Shown here: positions 50,931-60,650 of the stretch, one piece after another | Layout of the letters: every line of letters starts with the position of its first letter | How positions within the stretch are numbered: the first letter of the stretch is position 1 | Assembly: GCF_900496995.4 (NCBI RefSeq) | Contig: NC_044020.1 | Coordinates: 11,240,001-11,304,000 of the forward strand | DNA from: Aquila chrysaetos chrysaetos | Taxonomy: Eukaryota; Chordata; Aves; Accipitriformes; Accipitridae | DNA: 64,000 bases | Direction of reading: 5' to 3' | The notes under the pieces: generated by a model | Told to the model about the DNA's origin: nothing | The model's database searches: none | Seen by the model: only the letters and a program-made list of their open reading frames with translations | Translations under genes and position numbers: made by a program

Positions 50931-51446
50931 TTGGGTCTGCCTGTTCGGAAAGCAGAGGCTTATCAGTGGATAAGTGATGATGGCCCATACGTTTTAATTC
51001 CAGTTGGTCCTCAGGGACAGTTGGTGAAGTTTTTAACAGGAGCACAAATTTCAATACTAATGCAACAAGATGCCAAGAAGCTGGGTGTGCGATCTGGACG
51101 GCAAAGAGTTAAGATTACTGGTGTGAACAGAGCAAGTGCTATATGTCAAATCGCCAATGTCAATTTATGGCTCCCGGGTGAGAAGTGTATGTCGACTACT
51201 TGCTTTGCAATTAAAGATCATCCTGAAAATATTTTAGGTTTCGATGTTTTAAATGGACGAACCTGGTGCCTGCCGAATGGCAGTGTGTGGTCTTTCAGCT
51301 CAAAAATCGATCCCAACCCTGGTAGAAATAGGGAGGCCACAGTGCGTGTACTTCATGCAGCCCCTGCACTCCCCGATTCAAAATTACTAATGTACCGCAA
51401 TATCCGATTTCTGTTGTGGCATGAAATGAAATTTCTGAAGTCCTAG
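50931..51446 (+). pseudogene. pol: ERVL-like protease and start of reverse transcriptase, broken
   Basis: This frame encodes a retroviral aspartic-protease region. The active-site block reads FLTGAQIS near codons 35-42, where a functional enzyme needs Asp before the Thr-Gly, so the catalytic aspartate is absent. Downstream sequence looks like the protease C-terminus and the linker to reverse transcriptase. The frame ends at a stop near 51446. The matching continuation is in another frame, so a small insertion or deletion lies around 51425-51440. The annotated ATG has no special meaning, since such proteins are made as part of a polyprotein. Sequence upstream to 50600 contains no convincing gag. 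Confidence 0.8.
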
Positions 51447-52640
51447 CTGATTTGGAGAAACGAAAAATGATTTCCGGAACCCACTCCCCATATAACGCAT
51501 CTGCCTGGCCAGTTCAGAAACCAGACAGGAGGTGGCATTTAACAATCGATTATCGGCACCTGAATGCCAATACAGTCCTGCGAACAGCTGCTGTACCAAA
51601 CATTGCAAACCTAACAGCTACTTTGGAAGCAGCTGCACACCCATGGATAGCGGTGCTAGATGTAAAAGGCATGATCTTTATGGTTCCCTTGAAGAAGGAG
51701 GACAAAGAGAAGTTTGCTTTCATTTGGGAGGGAATACAATATACCTTTAACAGATTCCCACAGGGGTATAAATATTCACCCACAACTGCTCATGCCGCAC
51801 TTGCTGAACTTTTACAGTCTCGCTCCCCCAAGATGTGAAACTGTACCAATATATAGATGATATTCTGATTGGAAGAACTTCCCCGAGAAGGTGGGGGAAG
51901 CGGCAGCAGCAGCATGGCAAGCACTAAATAAAGTAGAAATTGAGATTCCACCTGGAAAATGTCAGGGACTGAGTAAAGAAGTAAAATTTTTAAGTACTTG
52001 GTGGATAGCAGGCTGTGCAGTGATTCCTCCAGATACCTTAGGAAAAATCAAAGAGCTGCAAATGCCCCAATCAAGAAAGGAGTTACAACAATTAATGGGA
52101 ACTTTAGGATATTGGAGGAAGCATATACTTAAGATTTTCTATCATTTCCCATCCATTATACTCACTCTTATGGAAAAGCAAACCCTCAGAGTGGAAATTA
52201 GAACATAAAGAGGTGGTCAAAACTCTAACTGAAAAATTAAAAACATATCAGTCACTAGGACCAGTACACCCTGGTGACCCTATTATAGCCGAACGAGGTT
52301 TCGCCAAACACACTACTTATTGTAACCTGTTCCAAACTGGCCCCCATGGGCCAAAACCACCTTTATTGTTTAGCTCAACCACATTTAAAAAAACAGAACA
52401 ATGATACTCTGAATGGGAAAAGGGACTTTTACCTTTAGTCCGAGCAGTTAAACAAGTGGAGGAAATACATCAGGGACAACCTGTGCAAACCAGTGGACCA
52501 TTTAATTTACTAGAAGCAATCCTAAACGTGACTGCTCCCCCAGAAGGAGTTGCACAAAACCCCACTATCAGAAAATGATATACCTATCTAACAGGAGTTG
52601 ACCTTAACTAAACCTTATGGCCCACTTGCCGGGAAGCTAC
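51440..52640 (+). pseudogene. pol: ERVL-like reverse transcriptase remnant, multiply frameshifted
   Basis: The frame at 51452-51838 holds reverse-transcriptase fingers and palm sequence. It includes a motif-A region reading LDVKGMIF (the first Asp kept, a Gly where Asp is usual) and the block RFPQGYKYSP. The frame stops near 51838, but the catalytic YIDD motif is intact just beyond it in a different frame (51850-51861). A further shift near 51880 leads into a frame at 51891-52208 with thumb/connection-like sequence. Between 52213 and about 52640 only short RNase H-proximal pieces with in-frame stops remain. At least three frame breaks are visible, so no active enzyme can be made. Integrase was not found. 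Confidence 0.8.
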
Positions 52641-52899
52641 TGATAGCAGTGGTGCAAAACATAGAATTAGTGCATTATGGATTTTTCCTTCTTTTTAATG
52701 GGGTACCTTGTTCAGACTCTCCCTGCTGAAACAAGTCTCTATTTTCTCTTCCAGCACCCTGCAGGATGGCAAACGGAAATGCTGTGTTCATGTTACTGTA
52801 AACGGAGCACAAACACAAGTGATTTAAACAAATTAGAACACACATTGTGGTCTTCTCTATTAGCATTGCAAACTAACCAATGGCTCTTATCTGATATAT
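52641..52899 (+). other. Unidentified 3' internal segment of the provirus
   Basis: The segment lies between the polymerase remnant and the 3' LTR remnant. A plus frame starting at 52677 runs through it and into the LTR. It has a leucine- and tryptophan-containing stretch (near 52842-52903) that could be an env transmembrane remnant, but I do not recognise it firmly. Confidence 0.35.
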
Positions 52900-53024
52900 T
52901 GCCATCAGATCTTGTTAAACCACTGTTGCATTTACTATCAAACTTGGTTAAATCACTGTTTTATATCAATAAACCTATTGCTGCTTCTCTCTTACAAGTG
53001 AAGTGCATCACTCCATTCACGACA
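52900..53024 (+). repeat. 3' LTR remnant of the provirus (R/U5 only)
   Basis: It matches the last 126 bp of the 5' LTR with few differences. It retains a polyadenylation signal AATAAA at 52969-52974 and the terminal CA. The U3 part is missing, so a deletion removed the end of the internal region together with the 3' U3. The target duplication GGTGG follows directly. Confidence 0.85.
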
Positions 53025-53029
53025 GGTGG

Positions 53030-53590
53030 TAACATTTTTCCAAGTTCCCAAGCCCAGCACTTTGAAATGGATGTTTTCCTGCGTGGTTTTTTTTTCTTGA
53101 TGACTGGCTCAATTCTCAGTTTACAGGGGCCAGGTCACTGCACGACTGGACACATGGCAAGACAATGGGTGTGATTTACAACATGTCATGACAATTATGT
53201 GAAGTAAATGGCCACTGAATTTATGGCATCTGTGTTCATATCTGGTCAAAGGAAATAACAGTGTTGCAGTTAACCATGTCAAATTTGTTATCTTGCTGTT
53301 ACAGACTTCCATCCTATCGACCTTCTCGAACACCACTTCACTGGATGGTTAGGGCAGGGGCTCCTTATCAGGTCCTGGAGCAGATGTGAGCCCAGTTTCC
53401 ACACAAGCATTGCTGCATGAAGCCAAAGATAGGCAGCTGCTGGACAGGCCATCCTTTGGGGCCATGGCCTCGTCACACCATTAGAAACCAGCTCTCCTGA
53501 GTATCTCCAGTTTCACCTGTTGGAAGTGAGAGGAAGCAAGTGTTGTGGGAGACACCCTGTGTGCCTTTCCTGAATTTCCACAGAAACTTA
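53030..53590. other. Intergenic, nothing recognised
   Basis: A short stretch between the provirus and the next LTR. Small frames are present but none is supported. Confidence 0.5.
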
Positions 53591-54536
53591 GAGGTTTGGG
53601 TTTGTGTAGCAGTGTTTTGGTAGCGGCTGCAGGGGTGTCTCCTGTGAGAAGGTGCTGGAAGCTTCCCCGGCTCCAAGCCGGACCCGCCGCTGGCCCAGGC
53701 CGAGCCCCTCAGCGACGGCGGTAGCGGCTCCGGGAGAGCAGATTTCGGAAGGGGAACCTGCAGCGGAGAGGGGAGCGGGATGTGAGAGGAACCCCTCTGC
53801 AGACACCGAGGCCAGTGAGGAAGGAGGGGAGGAGGTGTGCCGGAGGAGGTTTTGATGCCCCCGCAGCCCGCGGTGAGGCGGCAGGCTGTCCCCCCAGCCC
53901 ACGGAGGGGAGCGGGGGAGCAGATGCCCACCTGCAGCCCGGGGAGAGAGGAGCCCACGCTGAGCAGGGCTCAAGATGGCCCCCAAGACGGCTGTGACTCT
54001 TGGGAAAGCCCGCGCTGGAGCAGTCTGTGACTGAAGATCAGCCCGTGGAAAGGACCCGTGCCGGAGAAGTTCGTGGAGAGCTGTCTCCCGTGGGAGGGAC
54101 CCCACGCTGGAGCAGGGGAAGAGTGAGGAGTCCTCCCCCTGAGGAGGAAGGAGCGGCAGAGACAACGTGTGAGGAACTGACCCCAACCGCCATTCCCCGT
54201 CCCCCTGCACTGCTGAGGGGAGGAGGTAAAGAAAATCAGGAGGACTTGAGCCAGGAGAGGGGTGGGGAGAAGGTGTTTTAAGATTTGGGGTTTACTTCTC
54301 ATTATCCTTATTTTGATTTGATTTGTAGTAAATTCAACTGATTTTGTTTTTTCCCCAAGTTGAGTCCGTCTTTTGCCCGAGACCATAAGTGGTGAGTGAT
54401 CCCTCCCTGTCCTTGTCTTGACCCAGGAGCATTTCTTTATATTTTCTCCTCCTCATCCCGCCTGGGCCAGGTGCAGGGGAGGAGTGAGCAAGCAGGTTTG
54501 TGGTGCTTTGTTGCCAGCTGGGCTTAAACCACAACA
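53591..54536 (+). mobile_element. Solo LTR, family B, plus orientation
   Basis: The sequence is the reverse-orientation relative of 18849-19992. It has the 'gttttggtagcgg' start block (near 53614), the 'gaagcttcccc' block, the 'gcccacgctg' and 'gtgggagggaccccacgctg' minisatellite units, and an AT-rich polyadenylation region near 54300-54360. It ends ...TTAAACCACAACA at 54536. It has fewer minisatellite units and is about 200 bp shorter. The first bases are degenerate and no target duplication could be fixed. The 245-codon minus-strand frame at 53473-54210 is an antisense shadow of this GC-rich LTR. Confidence 0.82.
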
Positions 54537-54539
54537 GTT

Positions 54540-55195
54540 ACTCTTGAGTTTCCTGAGGACCCCATTTCTCCATGCAAACCTGCCAAGGTTCATTACATCC
54601 CATTCTCCCAATTTATTAATGAAGATGGTGAACAATGACAGCCCCAGTACCAACTGCTGAAGAATGCAGTAGTAATCAGATGCCAGCTGGACCTTGTACC
54701 CCTGATCACAGACAGTATCCCTCCAAGCCCAGCTGGTCAGCTAATTTTCCACCCACCGTGCAAGTCACTTATCCAAACCATTTCTCTCCAATTTGGCTAC
54801 AAGAATACTGCAAGAAACCACATCAACAGCCTTGTTAAAGGTAAACAACACTTTCTACAGTCCCCTTGTCCACAGAATCTGTCACCTCATCATAAAAGGC
54901 CATCAGGTTGGTCAGGTGTGATTTACCCTTTGTAAATCCATGCCGACTATTCCAAATCAGCTTATCCTTACTGTACTTGGGTAGTCATGGCTTCAGGGAG
55001 GATTGTTCTATAATCGTTCCAAAGAAAGGGATCAGGCTGGCTGATCAGTCTCCTGTAGTTCTGTGGGTCATCTTCTTGCCTTTGAAAATGGGTGGCAAAT
55101 GACATTTACATTTTTACACTTATCAGGAACCTCATCCATGACTCTCTTGGGCCACAAAGGCAAGAATGATAGAAGTGGTAGCTCTTCCTACTGAC
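54540..55195 (-). mobile_element. Old CR1 LINE fragment
   Basis: Antisense CR1 blocks occur in order: 'caacagccttgttaaaggta' (54824-54843), 'tcatcataaaaggccatcag' (54887-54906), 'ccctttgtaaatccatgccg' (54927-54946), 'gattgttctataatcgttcc' (55001-55020) and 'gctggctgatcagtctcctg' (55036-55055). It therefore points along the minus strand. It begins directly at the right edge of LTR-B, so the LTR probably inserted at or within the CR1. Confidence 0.75.
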
Positions 55196-55199
55196 ACAG

Positions 55200-55840
55200 A
55201 AAGTTTCTGAGAAGGGAAGGGGAAGGACAGAAAAGACAGACACCAACAGGACAGGACGTTGCACGCCCACATCCCACAGTTCTGTACCTGTCAGGGCTCA
55301 GCAAGGACCAGCACCTCCCTAAGGGCCAGGGGCCAGAAACCAAGGGAGATACCACAACTGGCAAGGCAGGGGCCTCACCAGCCAAGGCCCCATCCCCACA
55401 GCACCCAAGCAGGACAGGTATGGTAACCAGGGTCAAGCCAGAGTCCAGATCATCAGACAAGCTTGTAGTGATGAAGCAGGGCCAATGTGAAGCTGGGAAG
55501 TCAATTGCAGGACAGGATCAGATCCAGTAATGGCAACCAAGGTCAGACATAGTCACAACTGACAGGCAGCTTCACAGTAACATACATCTGAGTCCAGGCA
55601 GGAAGACCATCCACGGGTCAGGGTCTGGATCAATGGGCAATTTCCATGCCCACACACAGGCATGACTGTAACAGAGCTAGAAACAGGTAGACCTTGAACA
55701 TTGCTCAGGCAGGGACTGAAGCCCTGGCTTATCTTAAATGGAGTTCCTGGGCCCCTGAGCAGGGGGTGTGAGTGGAGGTCCCACATATGGATGATCAGGA
55801 CCATTAAGACCTATTAGTGCCCTCAGAGCCCTGACAGGAT
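55200..55840. repeat. Degenerate CAGG-rich internal repeat, unidentified
   Basis: The stretch is rich in 'caggacaggat' and 'aaggtcagac'-type words. Two related ~45-bp segments about 110 bp apart ('ggtatggtaaccagggtcaa' near 55418 and 'agtaatggcaaccaaggtca' near 55527) suggest an old tandem or dispersed repeat unit. It ends near 'cagagccctgacaggat'. It may be part of an LTR or other element that I cannot name. Confidence 0.45.
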
Positions 55841-57344
55841 CCATGGTTTTTACAAAGTAACCCCACTGGTGACATTCATGTTACAAGTCCTTTCAAGCAC
55901 AGGCAACACACAAGACAACGGGCACACATCACATCCGTGATAGGTATCTTAAATGCTAGCGAATGCCCTCATGCTCACATTTATCAGCTTGCTTCAAGCA
56001 ACATAACTCATTTTCTCACAGTAGCCACATCTAGGTGAATGCCAGCATCTTGCCTGTCCAAGGCCAAGGGCTTGCTGTAGTATCGTGGCTTCAGTCAGCA
56101 CCATAAGGAGCAGGAGAAATGGCAACTGAGTAAGAGCATCTGGCACAGCCCCCTTAGTATGCAGGTGCATACAACAATTACGCAATAATCATAGCATAGG
56201 CTAGAAGCCATTTGTAAGGGCAAAGTACTTTTAAGTGCAAAGGCTTACAAGATACCTATTGAGCCACCACATGAACCGAGCAGAAAGGATGTGGCCAGTC
56301 TATCCCAAAGATCCCAGCCGTAACAAAGCAGTGTAAGCACAAGTCACTGTGTAAACACAGTCACAGAGCCAAGATTCACTCTTTGGTATAAGAGAGGAAG
56401 AAGACGTAGCTGTATCTACTAGGACTCAAAACTGGCATTCTCACTTAGCGGGTGCACAGGGTCAGTGAGCAAACTTCTCCAAATATTTAGAATATAATCA
56501 TCATGGGTCAATGGGTTGAATAATTTCCTATTGAAAAGAATTCACTCAAGCATTTAAGTCAGCTTCATGTATCACTATGCAGAACAAAACCCAAAATAAA
56601 TTCTTGACAGAGGCTATGTGTTGTTTGTACTGGGTACACTTAAAGCTACAATGAATCTTCCCTAATGCAGGCAGTATAATACAGGTGCTGAACTCCCAAG
56701 AAAATGCAAAATAAAACCTTCTCAAGAGTTGCCAATATTATTACAAAATTCTCCAGTGGAACATTCCCCACAGACTAATAGTTGGGCATCCAGCCAGGAA
56801 AAAAAAAAAAAAAAAAAAAAAATCTAAGTTATTAGGACAGCTGTGCCAGACAGGAAGGGAGTTAAAAACCTCCCAAATAGTTCCCTAGTTTGAGAGAAGA
56901 AATGTACACATGATGGAAGGAGAGGACTTTTCTCCCCAAAAAAGCCAATTTTTAATTCAGCATACAGATAAAGGTAGGAAATTTTAATGTTATGCTCCAC
57001 TGGGTAATTATATCCAAGATGCCTACAAGCATACGTCTTCAGCAATGGAGTAGTACTGAAGGCTTTTTAAGTACTCATGCCAATCCATTCCCAAGTCAGA
57101 GCAGGAGAAAAAAAAAAAAAAAGTGCTGAAGAGAAAAACATTCCTGATGTGTTTTCTGAAGTACATGCTGTTAGAAGTTCATTAGAAAAAGCTTGGACTC
57201 AAGTCCAGTTCTCACTTGCAAACATTTTAAGAAAGAAGATCTGGCACTTATTTTAAAGCTGCTTTTCATCTACAGGAATATCTTCAATGCCTATTTAACT
57301 AACTGCAATAAACACAACTTTATACTTTTAAATTAAAAAAAAGA
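55841..57344. other. Region downstream of RESF1, nothing recognised
   Basis: Sequence between the repeat block and the RESF1 polyadenylation site. It contains a 24-base A run at 56799-56822 and a shorter A run near 57108-57122. No exon or repeat family is recognised. Confidence 0.5.
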
Positions 57345-58441
57345 CAAGGCATAACCTTAAAAAGTTTATTTCAAGTATAAAAACCGTTCAGTGAAATATC
57401 TACAGAGTTTTTACTTTCAGTATAAAGGTTTAAACAGATAGAAAGAATCAAGTACCAAATTTCTGAAAAAATATGATTCAATTCAAAATTCTGAAAAATG
57501 AAAAGGCACTTAAACATAAGATATCCAACAACAAATATAACCTTTATGTCACAGTGAACATGTAGCCAAACATTATCTAACTTTATAAACAAAGAAATTA
57601 ATTACAGTCTGGTTAAAGTGAGCAACATAGTCCAGACGAGTGAATTCAAACTCCCTGCACTTTAACAATCACACTTTTCTTTCAAGTGTAAAGAAAGCAG
57701 AGAGAGAGAGGAAAAAAACAAGAGAAGTCTTCAGTCAACTATCAGTTTACAGCACTGTGTTCAGATGAAGAACTCAAGAGTTCAATTTGTACAAGTTCCA
57801 CAAAAAGAAATGTAAGAAAACTGGGTAGCAGCATAAATACTTCATGGTATCCCCAATCTATATGTTTAATTTGAGGGTTTTATATTTGTATTCCCAGTTT
57901 AAAAAAAAATTCTACAAAAATATAAAATCTTGTTAGAAGCACAACAATCAGACTAGCATAAGTAGAAAATAAAGGTGTAATGCTTGGGAATCCACTGCAA
58001 TCCCTTTCCAGTTGGAGTATTTTTCCACTGCCAGCAATGGAAAGTACCACAAGTACAAGTTCTCCAGAATCAGAAAACAAAACAGGCGATGACAATTTAA
58101 ATAAGTTTGAGGTTTTTTGGTCAAGATTCAACTAACTCCTGTATCTTTTAAAAAAAAAAAAAAAAAAAAAAAACAAAAAAACCCCTCAAATATCCCAAAA
58201 AGAAAACAGTACATTTGACAATGGCATTTTCAGCACCAAAGCGTATTTGTGCAATAAATACAGACTAAGATCTCAATCATTCACAAATACAAGGCAAATA
58301 GGGGGGAAAATTGCCAACACAAAAAAAAATTTTTTTTTTTTACAGTTATTCAGAAATATGAAGTAAACAGGAAAAAGCATTTTAGTGTTGGCATTTTTTT
58401 TCCTAGTGATACTGAATAAGACCTATGATACAGGAGTGATA
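57345..58441 (-). other. RESF1: RESF1 3' untranslated region
   Basis: AT-rich sequence follows the RESF1 stop codon on the minus strand. A canonical AATAAA lies at 57370-57365, with U-rich and GU-rich sequence just beyond (57345-57300 read on the minus strand), so the transcript probably ends near 57345. It contains a long A/T homopolymer at 58150-58173 (T-run in the transcript). An earlier ATTAAA near 57868 could give a shorter form. Confidence 0.65.
57365..57370 (-). terminator. RESF1: Likely RESF1 polyadenylation signal
   Basis: The minus strand reads AATAAA, about 1.07 kb after the stop codon, and is followed by U- and GU-rich sequence typical of cleavage sites. Confidence 0.6.
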
Positions 58442-58584
58442 TCAAGGCTTTTGCATCTTTTTTTCCAGATACATTTTCCTGTAGGTCTGAAACACCTCTT
58501 TTGAGTCTTTGATTGGAATGTGAAGAGCCTTGCCATCTCCATCCAGGATCTGTATAGCTGTATCAAGTGGAATACTGTACTCAG
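58442..58584 (-). CDS. RESF1: RESF1 last coding exon
   Basis: After a pyrimidine-rich tract and the acceptor TTTCAG|CT, the minus strand encodes about 46 residues and then TGA at 58444-58442. The peptide starts [17 protein letters not shown] and ends KMQKP. This exon is joined in phase 1 to the preceding 75-nt exon. The compact, well-conserved-looking C terminus contrasts with the disordered bulk of the protein. I recognise it as the C-terminal segment of RESF1/KIAA1551. The assignment is supported by exact phase agreement and by position just downstream of the giant exon. Confidence 0.88.
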
Positions 58585-59785
58585 CTGAAAGACAGACAGA
58601 GAAGCAGGTTAAAGCAAAAGTCTAAGAGTCTCAAATGATGCTACTCCTTATGCATGTGGCACTTCAGGCCACCCACTGTCAAGAAGGATGCCACAAACTT
58701 CCTTCCTAAATCATCAAGCACCTCAGACTTAAATCAATGTCCAATGCACCTTCAAGCACCAAATGGTCATTTGGGTGTCTTCCTAAGAGATTTCTAAAGA
58801 ATATTAAGAAAGGTGTGAATGAAAATGTGCATTTGTGAAAGTAAGAGAAAAAACAAGAGGAAGGGATAAAATAATAGCAGACATCAATAGCCTAGGACAC
58901 ATTCAACAGCAATAAAAGATGTAAACACTGCCAAATATGTTGCTTTCATCAAGACTACAACACAGGTAACTTGTCAGCAGAGGACTTGCACTCTGATTAA
59001 GAACAGGATGGCAACAAGGTTACAGCATGCTGACTGTACCATTTTGCTTCCTATTAGGCCAGTAAGAAAACAAGACTATAGCTAGAAAGATACCCAAAGC
59101 AAAGAAACAAAGGCAGCAGGGAGTAACCTCGCCCAAGATTTACAAAGGACGGAACAACCAAGATCCTGAGATGAAAGATGTCACTGTTTTAACTGTTGAC
59201 TCCTAAAGGGTACAAAAGACCATGCAAAAAGTAATTTGCCAATCAAGAGAAATAAGGAAGATGTAGTAGCGGCACCACTTTTCCTCTGTGTGTGATACAA
59301 GTAATCCTGTCCAGACTATTGGGACACACAGGTCCTGGTACTTGTGAGCACGCGTGTATGTGTGGACAGCATCAACTTAACTGTGAAAGCCAAATAAAAT
59401 TTAAAAATCACTTTCTGTTTTTATAGTCTCACACTAGACTTTGTTACATCACTTCCTACATTTTGAAGTGGGAAAGAGGTAGCTTAGTCTTTACCTACAG
59501 TTTAAAACTGTACTTGAATCTTGTCACCAGTGCTACCTCTGATTCAACTGCACACACATATGCAGGAAAATTCCAACAATCTCCAACAACATATTCTTAT
59601 GGCAATAAAAATCTCCACAAATCTTTGAAACTCATGTCTACTCTACAGTATCCATTTCAGCAGCAGAGCAAGTAAAGAATAAGTTAAAATACTTTATTAA
59701 GATTTGCTGTTATAAAGGAAAACTTAAAACCAAGCAATGAGTATTTAACTTGTATTTCAAAACAGATAATCAGAAGTCATTTCAC

Positions 59786-59860
59786 CTCTAGAGATCTCTT
59801 CCAGCTTTTTTTGCTTCACTGGATCACATTTTAACCAATCTTCTTTTTTACTCTTGACAC
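59786..59860 (-). CDS. RESF1: RESF1 penultimate coding exon
   Basis: A 75-nt exon, too short to show up as a long frame, lies between a TTCTCTTTAG acceptor and an AGAG|GTGAAA donor. Entered in phase 1 from the giant exon, it encodes [20 protein letters not shown] and four further residues (EISR), and exits in phase 1 into the last exon. Length divisible by three, matching phases and basic lysine-rich content all support it. The introns on either side are about 0.8 and 1.2 kb. Confidence 0.85.
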
Positions 59861-60644
59861 CTAAAGAGAAAATTTCAAAAATGTTTTTGAGGATCCTATA
59901 TCACAAGTTCTGATCTCTATTCAGCATCAAGTTTTAACACATATACTAGCACATACAAAAGGGAATTTCCTTTTGGTGTGAAAATGACTGCAAGGGCTGG
60001 TATGTATAACTTAAGATTTGGTTTTATTTAAAATCAAATATAGCACTTGACACAAACATGCTTCACAATGCACCACATAAAATGTCAAAAGATTGGGGAT
60101 AGGGAAGAAGAGAAAGTAAAAAAGGCAGCTTAAAGCAAAGATGGCAAAGGTTACAGAGACTGTGTACCGGGTATGTCTGGCTGAAGCCCTCTCTCTTCCT
60201 CAATGCCACAAAAGATCTCTCCCTCCACTGTCTACCCAGCCAGATTTACACACAACCAGGTGAACACTGAATACAAATTAGATCACCTTTGGTAACTATG
60301 CCAAGGGAATCTGCTTTCTATGAACAAGCCAAGCTATCTTCTACAAATAGGTTAGAAAGTCTTCTCGCAAAGTGACTTCAAACTGCCATGCTCTGAACTA
60401 CTCCAATTTTATTCTGTAAAACTTAAGGAAAAAAGAATAAAATGTAAAATTGAAGGAAGTCTCATGTTCTTTTTCAGCTTAACACACACCTACAGTCTGT
60501 CAGAAAGCTAGCTAAGCTATTTCAGCCTTCAGCTTCTAGAGTCCCACATTTTCACCGTCCGTAGTTTTGTGTAACATGAATTCAAGGAGTGCACGCTTTT
60601 TACTTGCAAATTAATTTACTTACAAATTAATAATCAAGATAGTA

Positions 60645-60650
60645 TCATAC
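60645..60650 (-). other. RESF1: RESF1 giant-exon splice donor
   Basis: The minus strand reads GTGGCAG|GTATGA, a good donor that ends the giant exon in phase 1. Read-through would add only four residues before a stop at about 60634. Confidence 0.8.

Larger units (their letters stand above)
49180..53024 (+). mobile_element. Decayed ERVL-like provirus with nested LTR, TSD GGTGG
   Basis: The element begins TGTGACAGCG at 49180 and ends CACGACA at 53024. The pentamer GGTGG lies immediately outside both ends (49175-49179 and 53025-53029), which fixes the integration boundaries. In order it contains a 5' LTR (49180-50591, split by a younger solo LTR), a short leader, protease and reverse-transcriptase remnants in plus orientation, a short unidentified tail, and only about 125 bp of 3' LTR. 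Gag, most of RNase H/integrase, env and the 3' U3 are missing. Without the nested LTR the element is about 3.26 kb. Frameshifts and stops make it non-functional. ERVL-like assignment rests on the character of the polymerase and the 5-bp target duplication. Confidence 0.88.

Noticed and set aside
52677..53174. 165-codon plus-strand frame near the provirus 3' end
   Set aside because: It runs across internal remnant, 3' LTR and flanking DNA, so it cannot be one original gene. Only its first part might derive from env.
53490..53590. Possible left half of the CR1 interrupted by LTR-B
   Set aside because: A short phrase ('gttgtgggagaca') resembles CR1, but it is out of order relative to the blocks right of the LTR, so continuity is not supported.
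53473..54210. 245-codon minus-strand frame and overlapping smaller frames
   Set aside because: Antisense reading of the GC-rich family B LTR and its minisatellite, with no domain.
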